DNA from: Thermoleophilaceae bacterium
GTDB lineage: Bacteria > Actinomycetota > Thermoleophilia > Solirubrobacterales > Thermoleophilaceae
Assembly: GCA_013695885.1 (NCBI GenBank)
Contig: JACCZP010000310.1
Coordinates: 1 to 15,542 of the forward strand
Length of the DNA stretch: 15,542 nucleotides
Direction of reading: 5' to 3'
Part shown: one piece after another, positions 1-6,120 of the stretch
Position numbering within the stretch: the first letter of the stretch is position 1
How the letters are laid out: every line of letters starts with the position of its first letter
The notes under the pieces: generated by a model
The model's database searches: none
The model's input: only the letters and a program-made list of their open reading frames with translations
What the model was told of the DNA's origin: nothing
Position numbers and translations under genes: made by a program

Positions 1-2
1 AG

Positions 3-74
3 AGCCGGAGGGGGGAGTCGAACCCCCGACCCACGCTTTACAAGAGCGTTGCTCTACCGCTGAGCTACTCCGGC
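3..74 (-). tRNA. tRNA-Thr (anticodon TGT)
   Basis: Read on the minus strand this is a complete cloverleaf of 72 nt. The acceptor stem GCCGGAG/CTCCGGC pairs at all seven positions and the discriminator base is T. The D arm is GCTC-AGCGGTA-GAGC. The anticodon stem ACGCT/AGCGT closes the loop CTTGTAA, and the T arm is GGGGG-TTCGACT-CCCCC. The anticodon TGT (complement at 40-42) reads ACA, so it charges threonine. CCA is not encoded. The 5' end overlaps the last 10 bases of the preceding minus-strand coding sequence, so the tRNA may be processed out of a shared transcript. Confidence 0.96.
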
Positions 75-553
75 CCGGCGCCCGAGTCTAGGCTCGCGGG
101 CGGGACGCGCGGCGGGCGGTTCAGGCGCCCCTCGAGCACGCCGAGCACCACGCCGAACAGCAGGTGTCGCCACAGGGCCTGGAGGAATGCTCGCGTGTTG
201 CCGGCCAGCGTGGTCATCTCCCGGCGCGCCGGGTGGTGGCGGTCGACTAGGCGGGTCAGCGGCCACAGGCCCAGGTGCTCCACTACGCCGGCCGCCACGC
301 CGTGGGCCACCGCCGGTCCCGGCACTCGCGCTCGGGCGAGCGCGTACACCGCCCCGAACAGCGCGCCGTTGCCGACGTGCAGCGCGCTGCCGACCGCCGG
401 CCACGCCGCTCCGCGCGTCACGAGCTTGCCGAGGATCTCGACGTCGTCGTAGCCGCACCGGAAGGCCCGCTTGTCGAGCGGCTGCTGGAGCGACCACAGC
501 CCCGCGGCCACGCTGCCCGCAAGGGCTCCGTTCAGGCCGCGGCGGGCATCCAT
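65..553 (-). CDS. hypothetical small multi-pass membrane protein
   Basis: This encodes 162 aa that I do not recognise as a named family. Hydrophobic stretches lie at about residues 8-22, 49-73, 79-98 and 129-141, with short charged loops between them, so a small protein with three or four membrane segments is likely. Conserved-looking features are an N-terminal Gly/Ala-rich helix, a PLDKRAFRCGYDDVEILGK loop (25-43) and a His-rich RLVDRHHPARRE loop (101-112). The ATG at 553 is chosen because the frame upstream reads poorly and a TATGCT hexamer ends nine bases before it. The stop codon (65-67) lies inside the acceptor and D region of the downstream tRNA-Thr. It is divergent from the acyltransferase-dehydrogenase gene. 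High-GC coding bias and hydrophobic periodicity support a real gene, but no function can be assigned. Confidence 0.7.
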   Translation of the reverse strand: MDARRGLNGALAGSVAAGLWSLQQPLDKRAFRCGYDDVEILGKLVTRGAAWPAVGSALHVGNGALFGAVYALARARVPGPAVAHGVAAGVVEHLGLWPLTRLVDRHHPARREMTTLAGNTRAFLQALWRHLLFGVVLGVLEGRLNRPPRVPPASLDSGAGPE

Positions 554-656
554 CCCGACCGGAGCATAAGTGGGCCGGAGAGAAGCTGAGGACACATCCG
601 CAAACGACCGTCGAGCCCCGCGTAACGCCACGGCGGTAACCGCGTAGTAACAATTC
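554..656. promoter_or_regulatory. divergent promoter region between membrane protein and plsC-gpsA fusion
   Basis: This 103-bp intergenic stretch must hold both outward promoters. On the minus strand TATGCT (568 to 563) lies nine bases before the ATG at 553. On the plus strand TAGTAA (645-650) lies six bases before the GTG at 657, in a locally AT-rich patch. No Shine-Dalgarno sequence is visible before either start. Both could therefore be -10 elements of leaderless or near-leaderless transcripts. No convincing -35 boxes are seen. Confidence 0.4.
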
Positions 657-2339
657 GTGCCCCGCCGCCGCCTCCTGCGCTCCCGCGACCTCTCCGTCTA
701 CCACGAGCGCATCCGCCGCCGCGGGGTCCACCCGATCGTCTACTGGGTCGCGCGCGCCGTCCTCGTCCCGCTGATACGCGTCTGGTTCCGGCTCGAGGGC
801 GTCGGTCGCGACCACGTCCCGGGCACCGGGCCGGTGCTCGTGGCCTCGAACCACCGCTCGTTCCTCGACCCCTTCGTCCTCGGCAGCCTCGTCCGCCGGC
901 CGATGTACTTCGTCGCGAAGCAGGAGCTCTTCCGCAACCCGATCAACGGCTGGTTCCTCAACTGCCTCGGGGCCTTCCCGGTCTGCCGGGGCGCCTCGGA
1001 CAGCGAGGCGCTGATCACGTCCCGGGTCCTCCTCGAGCGCGGGCGCGTGGTCACCGTCTTCCCGGAGGGCACCCGCGTGCGCACCGGATCGCTCCGTGAG
1101 CCGCGCCGGGGTGTGGGGCGCCTGGCGCTCGAGACCGGCGCGCAGGTGGTGCCGGCCGCGGTGATCGGCTCGGAGCGCGCGCGCCGCGGGTGGCGTATCC
1201 GGGCGTGCCGGGTGAGGGTGCGCTTCGGCCGTGCACTCACCTTCCCGCGGGTCGAGGCGCCCTCGCCCCGCTTGGCCGAGGAGGTGACGGCCCGGATCTG
1301 GCCATGCGTACGCCTTCAGTGGGAGTGGCTCGGCGGGCTCCCGCCGCTTCGCCGCGCCGCGGTGGTGGGCGCCGGCTCGATGGGCACGGCGCTGGCCGCC
1401 GTCCTCGCCCGGGCGGGACTCGAGGTCGAGCTCGGGTGCCGCACCCGCCAGCAGGCTCAGGAGCTCGCCCGCTCGCGGAGGAACGACCGCTACCTGCCCG
1501 GCGTCCCCCTGCCCGACGCGGTGGCCGTCTCCTCGGTGGCGGACATCGAGCTCGCGGGTGTCGATCTCGTGGTGCTGGCGGTGCCGAGCGAGGCACTGCC
1601 CCAGGCCGTGGCCGCCGTCGGAGACCGGGTGGGTCGCCGCAGCGCGGTGCTCGTGGTCTCGAAGGGCCTCGCCGGACCGCTCGGAACGGTTCCCTCGCAC
1701 TACGTCGGGGAGCGGCTTCGCACCCGAGGCGTCGCGTGCCTGGCCGGTCCCGCCCACGCGCGGGAGACGGTCGAGGGTGGTGCCGCGGTCGTGCTGGCCA
1801 GTGCCGATGCCGACCTTCGCGACCAGCTCGCCGGCGCCCTGTCCGAGGGTGGGCTCGAGGTCGAGTCCACCGGGGACGTCGCCGGCACGGAGCTAGCGGG
1901 GATCGCGAAGAACGCTGCCGCCATCGCGGCCTCCGCTGCGATCGGTGCCGGTGCCAACCGCGCCGGGGCGGTGGCCGGACGGGTGTTCTCCGAGGTGTGC
2001 GAGCTCGCGAGGCGCGAGGGAGCCGGGACCGAGGCCTTCGTCGGCCTCGCCGGTGCCGGCGACCTGGTGGGCACCGTGATGGCCCCGGGCAGCCGCAACC
2101 GACGCGCCGGAGAGATGCTCTTCACGGGGATGCCGGCGGACCAGGTGAACGCGGCCCTCGACCAGGCGGCCGAGGGCCTCGCCTCGGTGCCGCTGCTCGC
2201 CGAGCGCGCCCGCCGAGCGGGAATCCCGGCTCCCACGCTCGACTCCTTCGCCGGCCTCATCGCCGGTGACACGACGGCGTCCGAGTGGATCGAGAGCATC
2301 GCCTCGCCCCAGCCGGCGACCGAGCGCCGGGCCGCCTGA
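657..2339 (+). CDS. fused 1-acylglycerol-3-phosphate acyltransferase (PlsC) and NAD(P)-dependent glycerol-3-phosphate dehydrogenase (GpsA)
   Basis: This encodes 560 aa with two complete enzyme domains. Residues about 15-225 are a PlsC-type acyltransferase: the HX4D motif is HRSFLD (66-71), the acceptor-binding motif is FPEGTR (135-140), and a hydrophobic segment lies at 28-44. Residues about 233-545 are GpsA: a Rossmann motif GAGSMG (238-243), RYLPG (278-282), SKGL (335-338), the catalytic lysine K418 in AKN, and SRNRRAG (479-485) for substrate phosphate binding. PlsC makes phosphatidic acid from lysophosphatidate and acyl donor. GpsA reduces dihydroxyacetone phosphate to sn-glycerol 3-phosphate, the backbone of phospholipids. 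The two are normally separate proteins of about 200-250 and 330 aa, and here the reading frame runs through without interruption. GTG 657 is the chosen start. The acyltransferase would anchor the whole protein at the membrane. All visible catalytic residues are intact, so both halves are probably active. Confidence 0.93.
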   Translation: MPRRRLLRSRDLSVYHERIRRRGVHPIVYWVARAVLVPLIRVWFRLEGVGRDHVPGTGPVLVASNHRSFLDPFVLGSLVRRPMYFVAKQELFRNPINGWFLNCLGAFPVCRGASDSEALITSRVLLERGRVVTVFPEGTRVRTGSLREPRRGVGRLALETGAQVVPAAVIGSERARRGWRIRACRVRVRFGRALTFPRVEAPSPRLAEEVTARIWPCVRLQWEWLGGLPPLRRAAVVGAGSMGTALAAVLARAGLEVELGCRTRQQAQELARSRRNDRYLPGVPLPDAVAVSSVADIELAGVDLVVLAVPSEALPQAVAAVGDRVGRRSAVLVVSKGLAGPLGTVPSHYVGERLRTRGVACLAGPAHARETVEGGAAVVLASADADLRDQLAGALSEGGLEVESTGDVAGTELAGIAKNAAAIAASAAIGAGANRAGAVAGRVFSEVCELARREGAGTEAFVGLAGAGDLVGTVMAPGSRNRRAGEMLFTGMPADQVNAALDQAAEGLASVPLLAERARRAGIPAPTLDSFAGLIAGDTTASEWIESIASPQPATERRAA

Positions 2340-2355
2340 CGAGCGATGTCCGACA

Positions 2356-2389
2356 CCCGCCAGGCGCACGTCGGGGCCCCGCGGGCGGG
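2356..2389 (+). terminator. possible hairpin after plsC-gpsA
   Basis: CCCGCC (2356-2361) pairs with GGCGGG (2384-2389), and a CGGGGCCCCG palindrome lies inside the loop. It starts 17 bases after the fusion gene's stop and sits just before the sigma gene. There is no T-run, so it is a weak terminator candidate or simply GC-rich symmetry. Confidence 0.3.
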
Positions 2390-2392
2390 CAT

Positions 2393-2398
2393 TACGCT
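2393..2398 (+). promoter_or_regulatory. -10-like hexamer TACGCT for ECF sigma gene, leaderless spacing
   Basis: TACGCT is followed by six bases and then the GTG at 2405. Transcription normally begins about seven bases after a -10 hexamer, so the transcript would start at or next to the start codon. No separate Shine-Dalgarno sequence fits. The -35 region is GC-rich without a recognisable box. Confidence 0.45.
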
Positions 2399-2404
2399 CC
2401 GGGA

Positions 2405-2944
2405 GTGGAGGCCCGGACCTCGAAGCCGCTGCTCGACGAGCAGTTCAGCGACCTCTACCGCTCACACCTGCGGGACGTCTACTCCTACGCCTACTACCGG
2501 GTCGGCAACCACCACGACGCCGAGGACATCACCGAGCAGACCTTCCTCCAGGCCTACCGCCACTTCGAGCGGGCGCGGCGCGAGTCCGACGGCCGACCCC
2601 TCCGGCCGTGGCTCATCCGCATCGCCCACAACCTCGCCGCCAACCACTACCGCGACCGCTCACGCCGCCCCCAGACCAACCTCGAGGACGCGACACGGCT
2701 GTCGGCCGTGCACGCGACCGAGGATGTGGTCGAGGGCCGGGAGGAGCTGGCGGCCATCCTCGACGGCGTGGCCGCACTTCCCGGCGATCGCCGGGACGCC
2801 CTGATCATGCGCTTCGCGCTCGACATGGACAACCGCGAGATCGCCCGTGCGCTCGGCCGCTCGGAGGGGGCGACCAAGGTGCTGATCCATCGGGCCATCC
2901 GCCAGCTCGAGAGCTCGCTCAAGGCGGGAGACGGCCATGAGTGA
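2405..2944 (+). CDS. ECF-type RNA polymerase sigma factor (sigma-70 family)
   Basis: This encodes 179 aa, the usual length for group IV sigma factors. Region 2 covers residues about 14-86 (FSDLYRSHLRDVYSYAYYRVG, then DAEDITEQTF at 38-47 and RPWLIRIAHNLAANHYRDR at 67-85). Region 4 covers about 115-170 with the helix-turn-helix around NREIARALGRSEGATKVLIHR. It should direct core RNA polymerase to a small regulon, probably on release from an anti-sigma factor. The frame stays open upstream to 2285, but that part overlaps the fusion gene's end and has no sigma homology. GTG 2405, six bases after a TACGCT hexamer, is therefore preferred. Its last eight bases overlap the next gene, which points to translational coupling and a functional pair. 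Confidence 0.92.
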   Translation: MEARTSKPLLDEQFSDLYRSHLRDVYSYAYYRVGNHHDAEDITEQTFLQAYRHFERARRESDGRPLRPWLIRIAHNLAANHYRDRSRRPQTNLEDATRLSAVHATEDVVEGREELAAILDGVAALPGDRRDALIMRFALDMDNREIARALGRSEGATKVLIHRAIRQLESSLKAGDGHE

Positions 2945-3263
2945 CCTGGAGCGCCGGCTGCGGTTCGCGCTCGCCCCCGTCGAGCCGCCCCTGGCCCTGA
3001 CCGACCGCTTCGAGCGCACCCTCACCGAGCTGACCGACGCCGCGGCCGAGGAGCTCGCCGACTGGGAGCTCCGGGCGATGCGCGACCCGCGCAACTGGGT
3101 CCGTCCGGCCGCCGCGCTGCTGGTCGGCGGCGTGGCCGGAGGCACGCTGATCGTCGTTCAGGCGCGTCAGCGTCAGCGACGCCGCCGGCCGCGGGGCCTG
3201 CGCGGGCTCGAGCGGCGGGTGCGCGACACGGCGGGCAGCGCCATGAAGGCCGTTCGCCGGTAA
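2937..3263 (+). CDS. small single-span membrane protein, putative anti-sigma factor
   Basis: This encodes 108 aa. The N-terminal half (1-52) is acidic and helical, with the order EPPLALTDRF, ERTLTEL, EELADWELRAMRD. One membrane segment follows at about 56-76, and then a very basic tail (78-108) rich in Arg. It overlaps the ECF sigma gene by eight bases and has a Shine-Dalgarno sequence, GGCGGGAG (2923-2930), before ATG 2937. Known anti-sigma factors often share this place and topology: an N-terminal cytoplasmic sigma-binding part plus one span. However, there is no His-Cys-Cys zinc motif, and the outer or inner tail is only about 30 aa. The anti-sigma role is inferred from context alone; I do not recognise a domain. 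It could instead be an unrelated small membrane partner. Confidence 0.72.
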   Translation: MSDLERRLRFALAPVEPPLALTDRFERTLTELTDAAAEELADWELRAMRDPRNWVRPAAALLVGGVAGGTLIVVQARQRQRRRRPRGLRGLERRVRDTAGSAMKAVRR

Positions 3264-3276
3264 GGAACCGCAACGA

Positions 3277-3306
3277 CGAAGCGGGACCCGAGAGGGCCCC
3301 GCTTCG
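3277..3306. terminator. bidirectional terminator hairpin
   Basis: CGAAGCGGGACCC (3277-3289) pairs with GGGCCCCGCTTCG (3294-3306) across a GAGA loop, giving 12 pairs and one A-C mismatch. It lies 13 bases after the putative anti-sigma stop and 25 bases beyond the stop of the convergent DUF4383 gene. It is therefore placed to end transcription from both sides. There is no clear U-tract on the plus strand. Confidence 0.8.
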
Positions 3307-3331
3307 CATGCAGCTCCGACTCAGGCGACGG

Positions 3332-3736
3332 CTACGCCGTGGTGGGTGCCGGCTCGGTCGAAGAGGCCAGGCCGGCGCCGATCCCGACCAGCGCGATCAG
3401 CAGGTGCAGGACGTTGTCCGCGGCGTTGATGGGGAGGAGCCCGAGCAGCGGGTCCATGAACAGCCCGAGCAGGAAGACCACGGCGTACACGGCGCCGAAC
3501 CCGAGCGCGAAGAGCCGCGCCGAGGCCGGTGTGCCCGCCAGGGCCAGTCCCACGATCCCGCTGGCCAGGTGGACGACGTTGTGCCAGCCGTTCACTTCGA
3601 AGACGATCAGCTGGTCACGCTCCACCGACTCCCCTATGGCGAACGAGGCGTTGAAGAAGAAGCCGAGTATCCCGGCGAGCAGGAGCACGGCCCCGAACAC
3701 GAGCGAGTACAGCTGGGCGGGGGTCTTTCCACCCAT
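3332..3736 (-). CDS. DUF4383 family membrane protein
   Basis: This encodes 134 aa with four predicted membrane segments at about 10-28, 53-69, 75-96 and 108-124. The two repeated motifs GWHNVVHLASG (50-60) and NAADNVLHLLIALVG (104-118) are the hallmark of DUF4383, a family of unknown function common in actinobacteria and cyanobacteria. The frame is open further upstream to 3769, but ATG 3736 is preferred because a near-perfect Shine-Dalgarno sequence, AAAGGAGGT (3751 to 3743), sits six bases before it. This is the strongest ribosome-binding site in the window, in contrast to neighbours that lack one. The gene is convergent with the first sigma unit and divergent from the second sigma gene, so it could be controlled by the latter. 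That link is inference from position only. Confidence 0.88.
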   Translation of the reverse strand: MGGKTPAQLYSLVFGAVLLLAGILGFFFNASFAIGESVERDQLIVFEVNGWHNVVHLASGIVGLALAGTPASARLFALGFGAVYAVVFLLGLFMDPLLGLLPINAADNVLHLLIALVGIGAGLASSTEPAPTTA

Positions 3737-3816
3737 GATGCGACCTCCTTTGTTGGCCTGAGCGTCCACCGATGTGTTCGGTCGGACGGTGAGACCGGAT
3801 CACGGAAGCTGATCCG
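3737..3816. promoter_or_regulatory. divergent control region with inverted repeat between DUF4383 and SigK-like genes
   Basis: This 80-bp spacer holds the DUF4383 ribosome-binding site (3743-3751) and most of a perfect inverted repeat, ACCGGATCA (3794-3802), seven bases, then TGATCCGGT (3810-3818). The right arm runs into the proposed GTG start of the sigma gene. The repeat could be an operator shared by both genes or a hairpin in the sigma gene's transcript. I cannot identify -35/-10 boxes with confidence. Confidence 0.55.
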
Positions 3817-4458
3817 GTGGGTGGTCTGAGTACGAATACCTCTACCCGTGGTTACACCGCCGACCCTCCGCCTCCTGCTTTGATCGACCCTCCGACCGGA
3901 GAGCTCCACCGCTTCGCAGACGAGGAGCTGATGCCGCTCGTGGCCGGCGGGAGCACCGCCGCCTTCGAGGTCGTGTACGACCGTCACGGGGCCGCGGCGT
4001 TCTCACTCGCCTTCCGGATGGTGGGCAACCGCGCGGCGGCCGAGGACATCGTGCAGGAGGCGTTCTTGTCGGTCTGGCGAGCGCGCACCCGCTACGAGGC
4101 ACGGCGCGGCAGCGTGCGCTCCTGGGTGCTCGGGATCGTGCACCACCGCGGGATCGACGCGCTGCGGCGTGGGCTGGTGCACGAGCGCCGGCGGGCGGGA
4201 GCGGAGGCGGCCGAGGAGCAGCGCGAGAACCGGAACCTCACCGAGGTGGAGGCGATACGGCGGGCGGAGGCGGCAACCGTGCGCGCCGCGCTCGACACGC
4301 TGCCGCGCGACCAGAGCCGGGTGCTCGAGCTCGCGTACTTCGCCGGCTTCACGCACTCGCAGATCGCCGAGATGCTGGACATGCCGATCGGCACCGTCAA
4401 GGGCCGGATGCGGCTCGGGCTCGACAAGATGCGTCGAGAGCTGGGGGAGACGGCGTGA
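3817..4458 (+). CDS. ECF-type sigma factor, SigK-like
   Basis: This encodes up to 213 aa. Sigma region 2 lies at about residues 47-120 (FEVVYDRHGAAAFSLAFRMVG, EDIVQEAFLSVWR at 76-88, RSWVLGIVHHRGIDALRR at 101-118). Region 4 lies at about 152-208, with TLPRDQSRVLELAYFAGFTHSQIAEML and GTVKGRMR. A charged linker rich in Glu and Arg joins them. The gene overlaps by four bases (GTGA) an RskA-like anti-sigma gene, which marks this as a SigK/RskA-type pair that responds to an envelope signal. The start is uncertain. GTG 3817 gives a Pro-rich 30-residue leader and overlaps an inverted repeat arm. In-frame TTG 3880 would keep all of the sigma homology and begin just before the conserved ADEEL segment. 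The domain assignment is firm and the N-terminus is not. Confidence 0.92.
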   Translation: MGGLSTNTSTRGYTADPPPPALIDPPTGELHRFADEELMPLVAGGSTAAFEVVYDRHGAAAFSLAFRMVGNRAAAEDIVQEAFLSVWRARTRYEARRGSVRSWVLGIVHHRGIDALRRGLVHERRRAGAEAAEEQRENRNLTEVEAIRRAEAATVRAALDTLPRDQSRVLELAYFAGFTHSQIAEMLDMPIGTVKGRMRLGLDKMRRELGETA

Positions 4459-5261
4459 CCGGGCGCGGGCACGAGCGCCACCGCGACGACGTGGGGGCCT
4501 ACCTGCTCGGCGCGCTCTCCGAACTCGAGGGCCAGGCCTTCGGGCAGCACCTCGCACGCTGTACGGACTGCCAGGCGGAGCTGGAGCGCCTGCGCGGAGC
4601 GTCGGAGGCCCTGTCGGGCGCTGTCGAGCCGCTCTCGCCGTCACCCGAGCTCAAGGATCGACTGATGCGCGCGGTGCGGGCCGAGCAGGTGGACGGACCG
4701 GTGCCCGCACCCGCCGTCCACGCCGAGCGCGACCATGAGACCGTGACGTCGATCGCAGAAGAGCCCGAGAGCCGCCCGGCGCGCGGTCGACGTGCTCGCA
4801 GGCGATCGCGATGGCTCCGCGCCCCTCGGCCCGCCACGCTGGTGGCCGGCGTCGCGCTGCTCGCCGCCGGCGCCGCCACGGGGCTCGGGCTGGCGCGGAC
4901 GCTCGACTCGACGGGCGGCACACCGACCGCCGCGCGCCCGGAGCGGGCGGTGGCCGCCGAGGTCGACCACCTCAAGGCGCCTGGGGCCCGCGCGGACCTC
5001 GTGATCCCCGCACGTGGCGGGGTGCCGGTGCTCGACGTCAGGGGACTGCCGGAGCCGAACGGCGACCGCGTCTACGAGGTCTGGCTCAAGCGGGGCGAGC
5101 GGATGGTGCCCGGGTCGCTGTTCGACGTGTCCGCCGGCGGCAACGGGACCGTGGGCATCCCCGACGGCCTCGACGAGGTCGACGCGCTCCTGGTCACCGA
5201 GGAGCCCGCCGGGGGGCGCCGCACGCCGACGGGCCGGCCCATCCTCTCCGTCGATCTCTGA
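4455..5261 (+). CDS. RskA-like membrane anti-sigma factor
   Basis: This encodes 268 aa. The N-terminal domain (about 1-75) resembles zinc-associated anti-sigma domains, with H32-x3-C36-x2-C39 in QHLARCTDCQAEL preceded by the typical AYLLGALSELEGQAF helix. A linker (80-122) ends in a basic stretch, RGRRARRRSR. One membrane segment lies at about 127-147. The extracytoplasmic C-terminal part (about 165-268) matches the RskA domain: PNGDRVYEVWLKRGERMVPG, LLVTEEPAGGRRTPTGRPIL. The protein should hold the preceding sigma factor at the membrane until a signal triggers its release, which in related systems occurs by regulated proteolysis. GTG 4455 overlaps the sigma stop and is preceded by GGGGGAGA (4443-4450), so translation is likely coupled. 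The rhomboid gene begins only 27 bases downstream. Confidence 0.92.
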   Translation: MTGRGHERHRDDVGAYLLGALSELEGQAFGQHLARCTDCQAELERLRGASEALSGAVEPLSPSPELKDRLMRAVRAEQVDGPVPAPAVHAERDHETVTSIAEEPESRPARGRRARRRSRWLRAPRPATLVAGVALLAAGAATGLGLARTLDSTGGTPTAARPERAVAAEVDHLKAPGARADLVIPARGGVPVLDVRGLPEPNGDRVYEVWLKRGERMVPGSLFDVSAGGNGTVGIPDGLDEVDALLVTEEPAGGRRTPTGRPILSVDL

Positions 5262-5275
5262 CCCCTGGCCGCGAG

Positions 5276-5281
5276 TATCGT
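5276..5281 (+). promoter_or_regulatory. -10-like hexamer TATCGT before rhomboid gene
   Basis: TATCGT is followed by seven bases and the GTG at 5289, with no Shine-Dalgarno sequence between. This is the same arrangement as before several other genes here and would give a leaderless transcript. It implies that the rhomboid can be expressed independently of the sigma/anti-sigma pair, although read-through across the 27-bp gap remains possible. Confidence 0.4.
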
Positions 5282-5288
5282 CGTCGCA

Positions 5289-6104
5289 GTGGAGGTCTGC
5301 TACCGCCACCCCGACCGTGAGACCGGCGTGGCGTGCTCCTCGTGCGAGCGGCCGATATGCCCGGACTGCATGACGACGACCTCCGTGGGCATGCGCTGTC
5401 CGGAGTGCGCGCGCCAGACCACCAAGGTCCGGACGGCGGCCACGCTGCGGGCGGAGCCGACCCTGACCTACGCGCTGATCGGCGTGAACGTGATCGTGGC
5501 GCTTGGGGCCCTGCTCGGAGGAGGGCTGTCGCTGGCCGGCGGCTCGCCGCTGCACGACCTCGGGGAGGTGTCGGGCCTGGACGTCGCACGGGGCGAGTAC
5601 TGGAGGCTGGTGACCTCCGGCTTCCTGCACTACGGACCGCTCCACCTCCTGCTCAACATGTACGCGCTCTACATCCTCGGCGGACTGCTCGAGCCGGCCA
5701 TCGGGAAGCTGCGCTTCGCGCTCGTCTACTTCGTGTCGCTGCTCGCCGGCTCGTTCGGTGCGGTCCTCCTCACCCCCTACACCGCCGACACCGCCGGCGC
5801 CTCGGGCGCGGTCTTCGGGCTGATGGGCGGGGCGCTGATCGTCATGCGCAGCCGGGGCATCGACCCGATGTCCACCGGGCTCCCGCTCATCCTCGGCCTC
5901 AACCTCGTCATCACGTTCACCTTCGCCGGGTTCATATCGGTGGGCGGCCACCTCGGCGGCCTGGCCGGTGGGTTCCTCGCCGGCATCGTGCTCTTCTCGC
6001 TTCGCGACCGCGTGCGCGTGCCCGCGATCGTGCCCACCCTGCTCGCGGTCGGCCTCGGCGCCCTCGCGGTGGCCGGGGCGATCGCGGTGTCCGCGCCGGC
6101 GTAG
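5289..6104 (+). CDS. rhomboid family intramembrane serine protease with N-terminal zinc-binding module
   Basis: This encodes 271 aa. Residues 1-45 form a B-box-like zinc module with C4, H7, C16, C19, C24, C27, C37 and C40 (CYRHP, CSSC, CPDC, CPEC). Membrane segments follow from about residue 58 to the end, six or seven in all. Rhomboid signatures are H119-x3-N123 (HLLLN), the catalytic serine S172 in GASGAVFG, and the catalytic histidine H221 in GGHLGGLAGG. The enzyme cleaves single-span membrane proteins within or near the membrane. GTG 5289 is supported because the Cys/His module begins at once after it. The gene lies 27 bp after an RskA-like anti-sigma gene, a single-span protein and so a conceivable substrate, but that link is inference. 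It converges on the cobalamin-binding-type gene with a 16-bp gap and no clear terminator. Confidence 0.94.
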   Translation: MEVCYRHPDRETGVACSSCERPICPDCMTTTSVGMRCPECARQTTKVRTAATLRAEPTLTYALIGVNVIVALGALLGGGLSLAGGSPLHDLGEVSGLDVARGEYWRLVTSGFLHYGPLHLLLNMYALYILGGLLEPAIGKLRFALVYFVSLLAGSFGAVLLTPYTADTAGASGAVFGLMGGALIVMRSRGIDPMSTGLPLILGLNLVITFTFAGFISVGGHLGGLAGGFLAGIVLFSLRDRVRVPAIVPTLLAVGLGALAVAGAIAVSAPA

Positions 6105-6120
6105 GCGGGCTCGCGGGCCT

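Noticed and set aside
54..1757. A 567-codon open frame on the minus strand
   Set aside because: It overlaps the fusion gene, the small membrane protein gene and the tRNA, and has shadow-frame composition.
2285..2404. Upstream extension of the first ECF sigma gene
   Set aside because: The added 40 residues overlap the fusion gene, lack sigma homology and are less consistent than GTG 2405 with its adjacent TACGCT.
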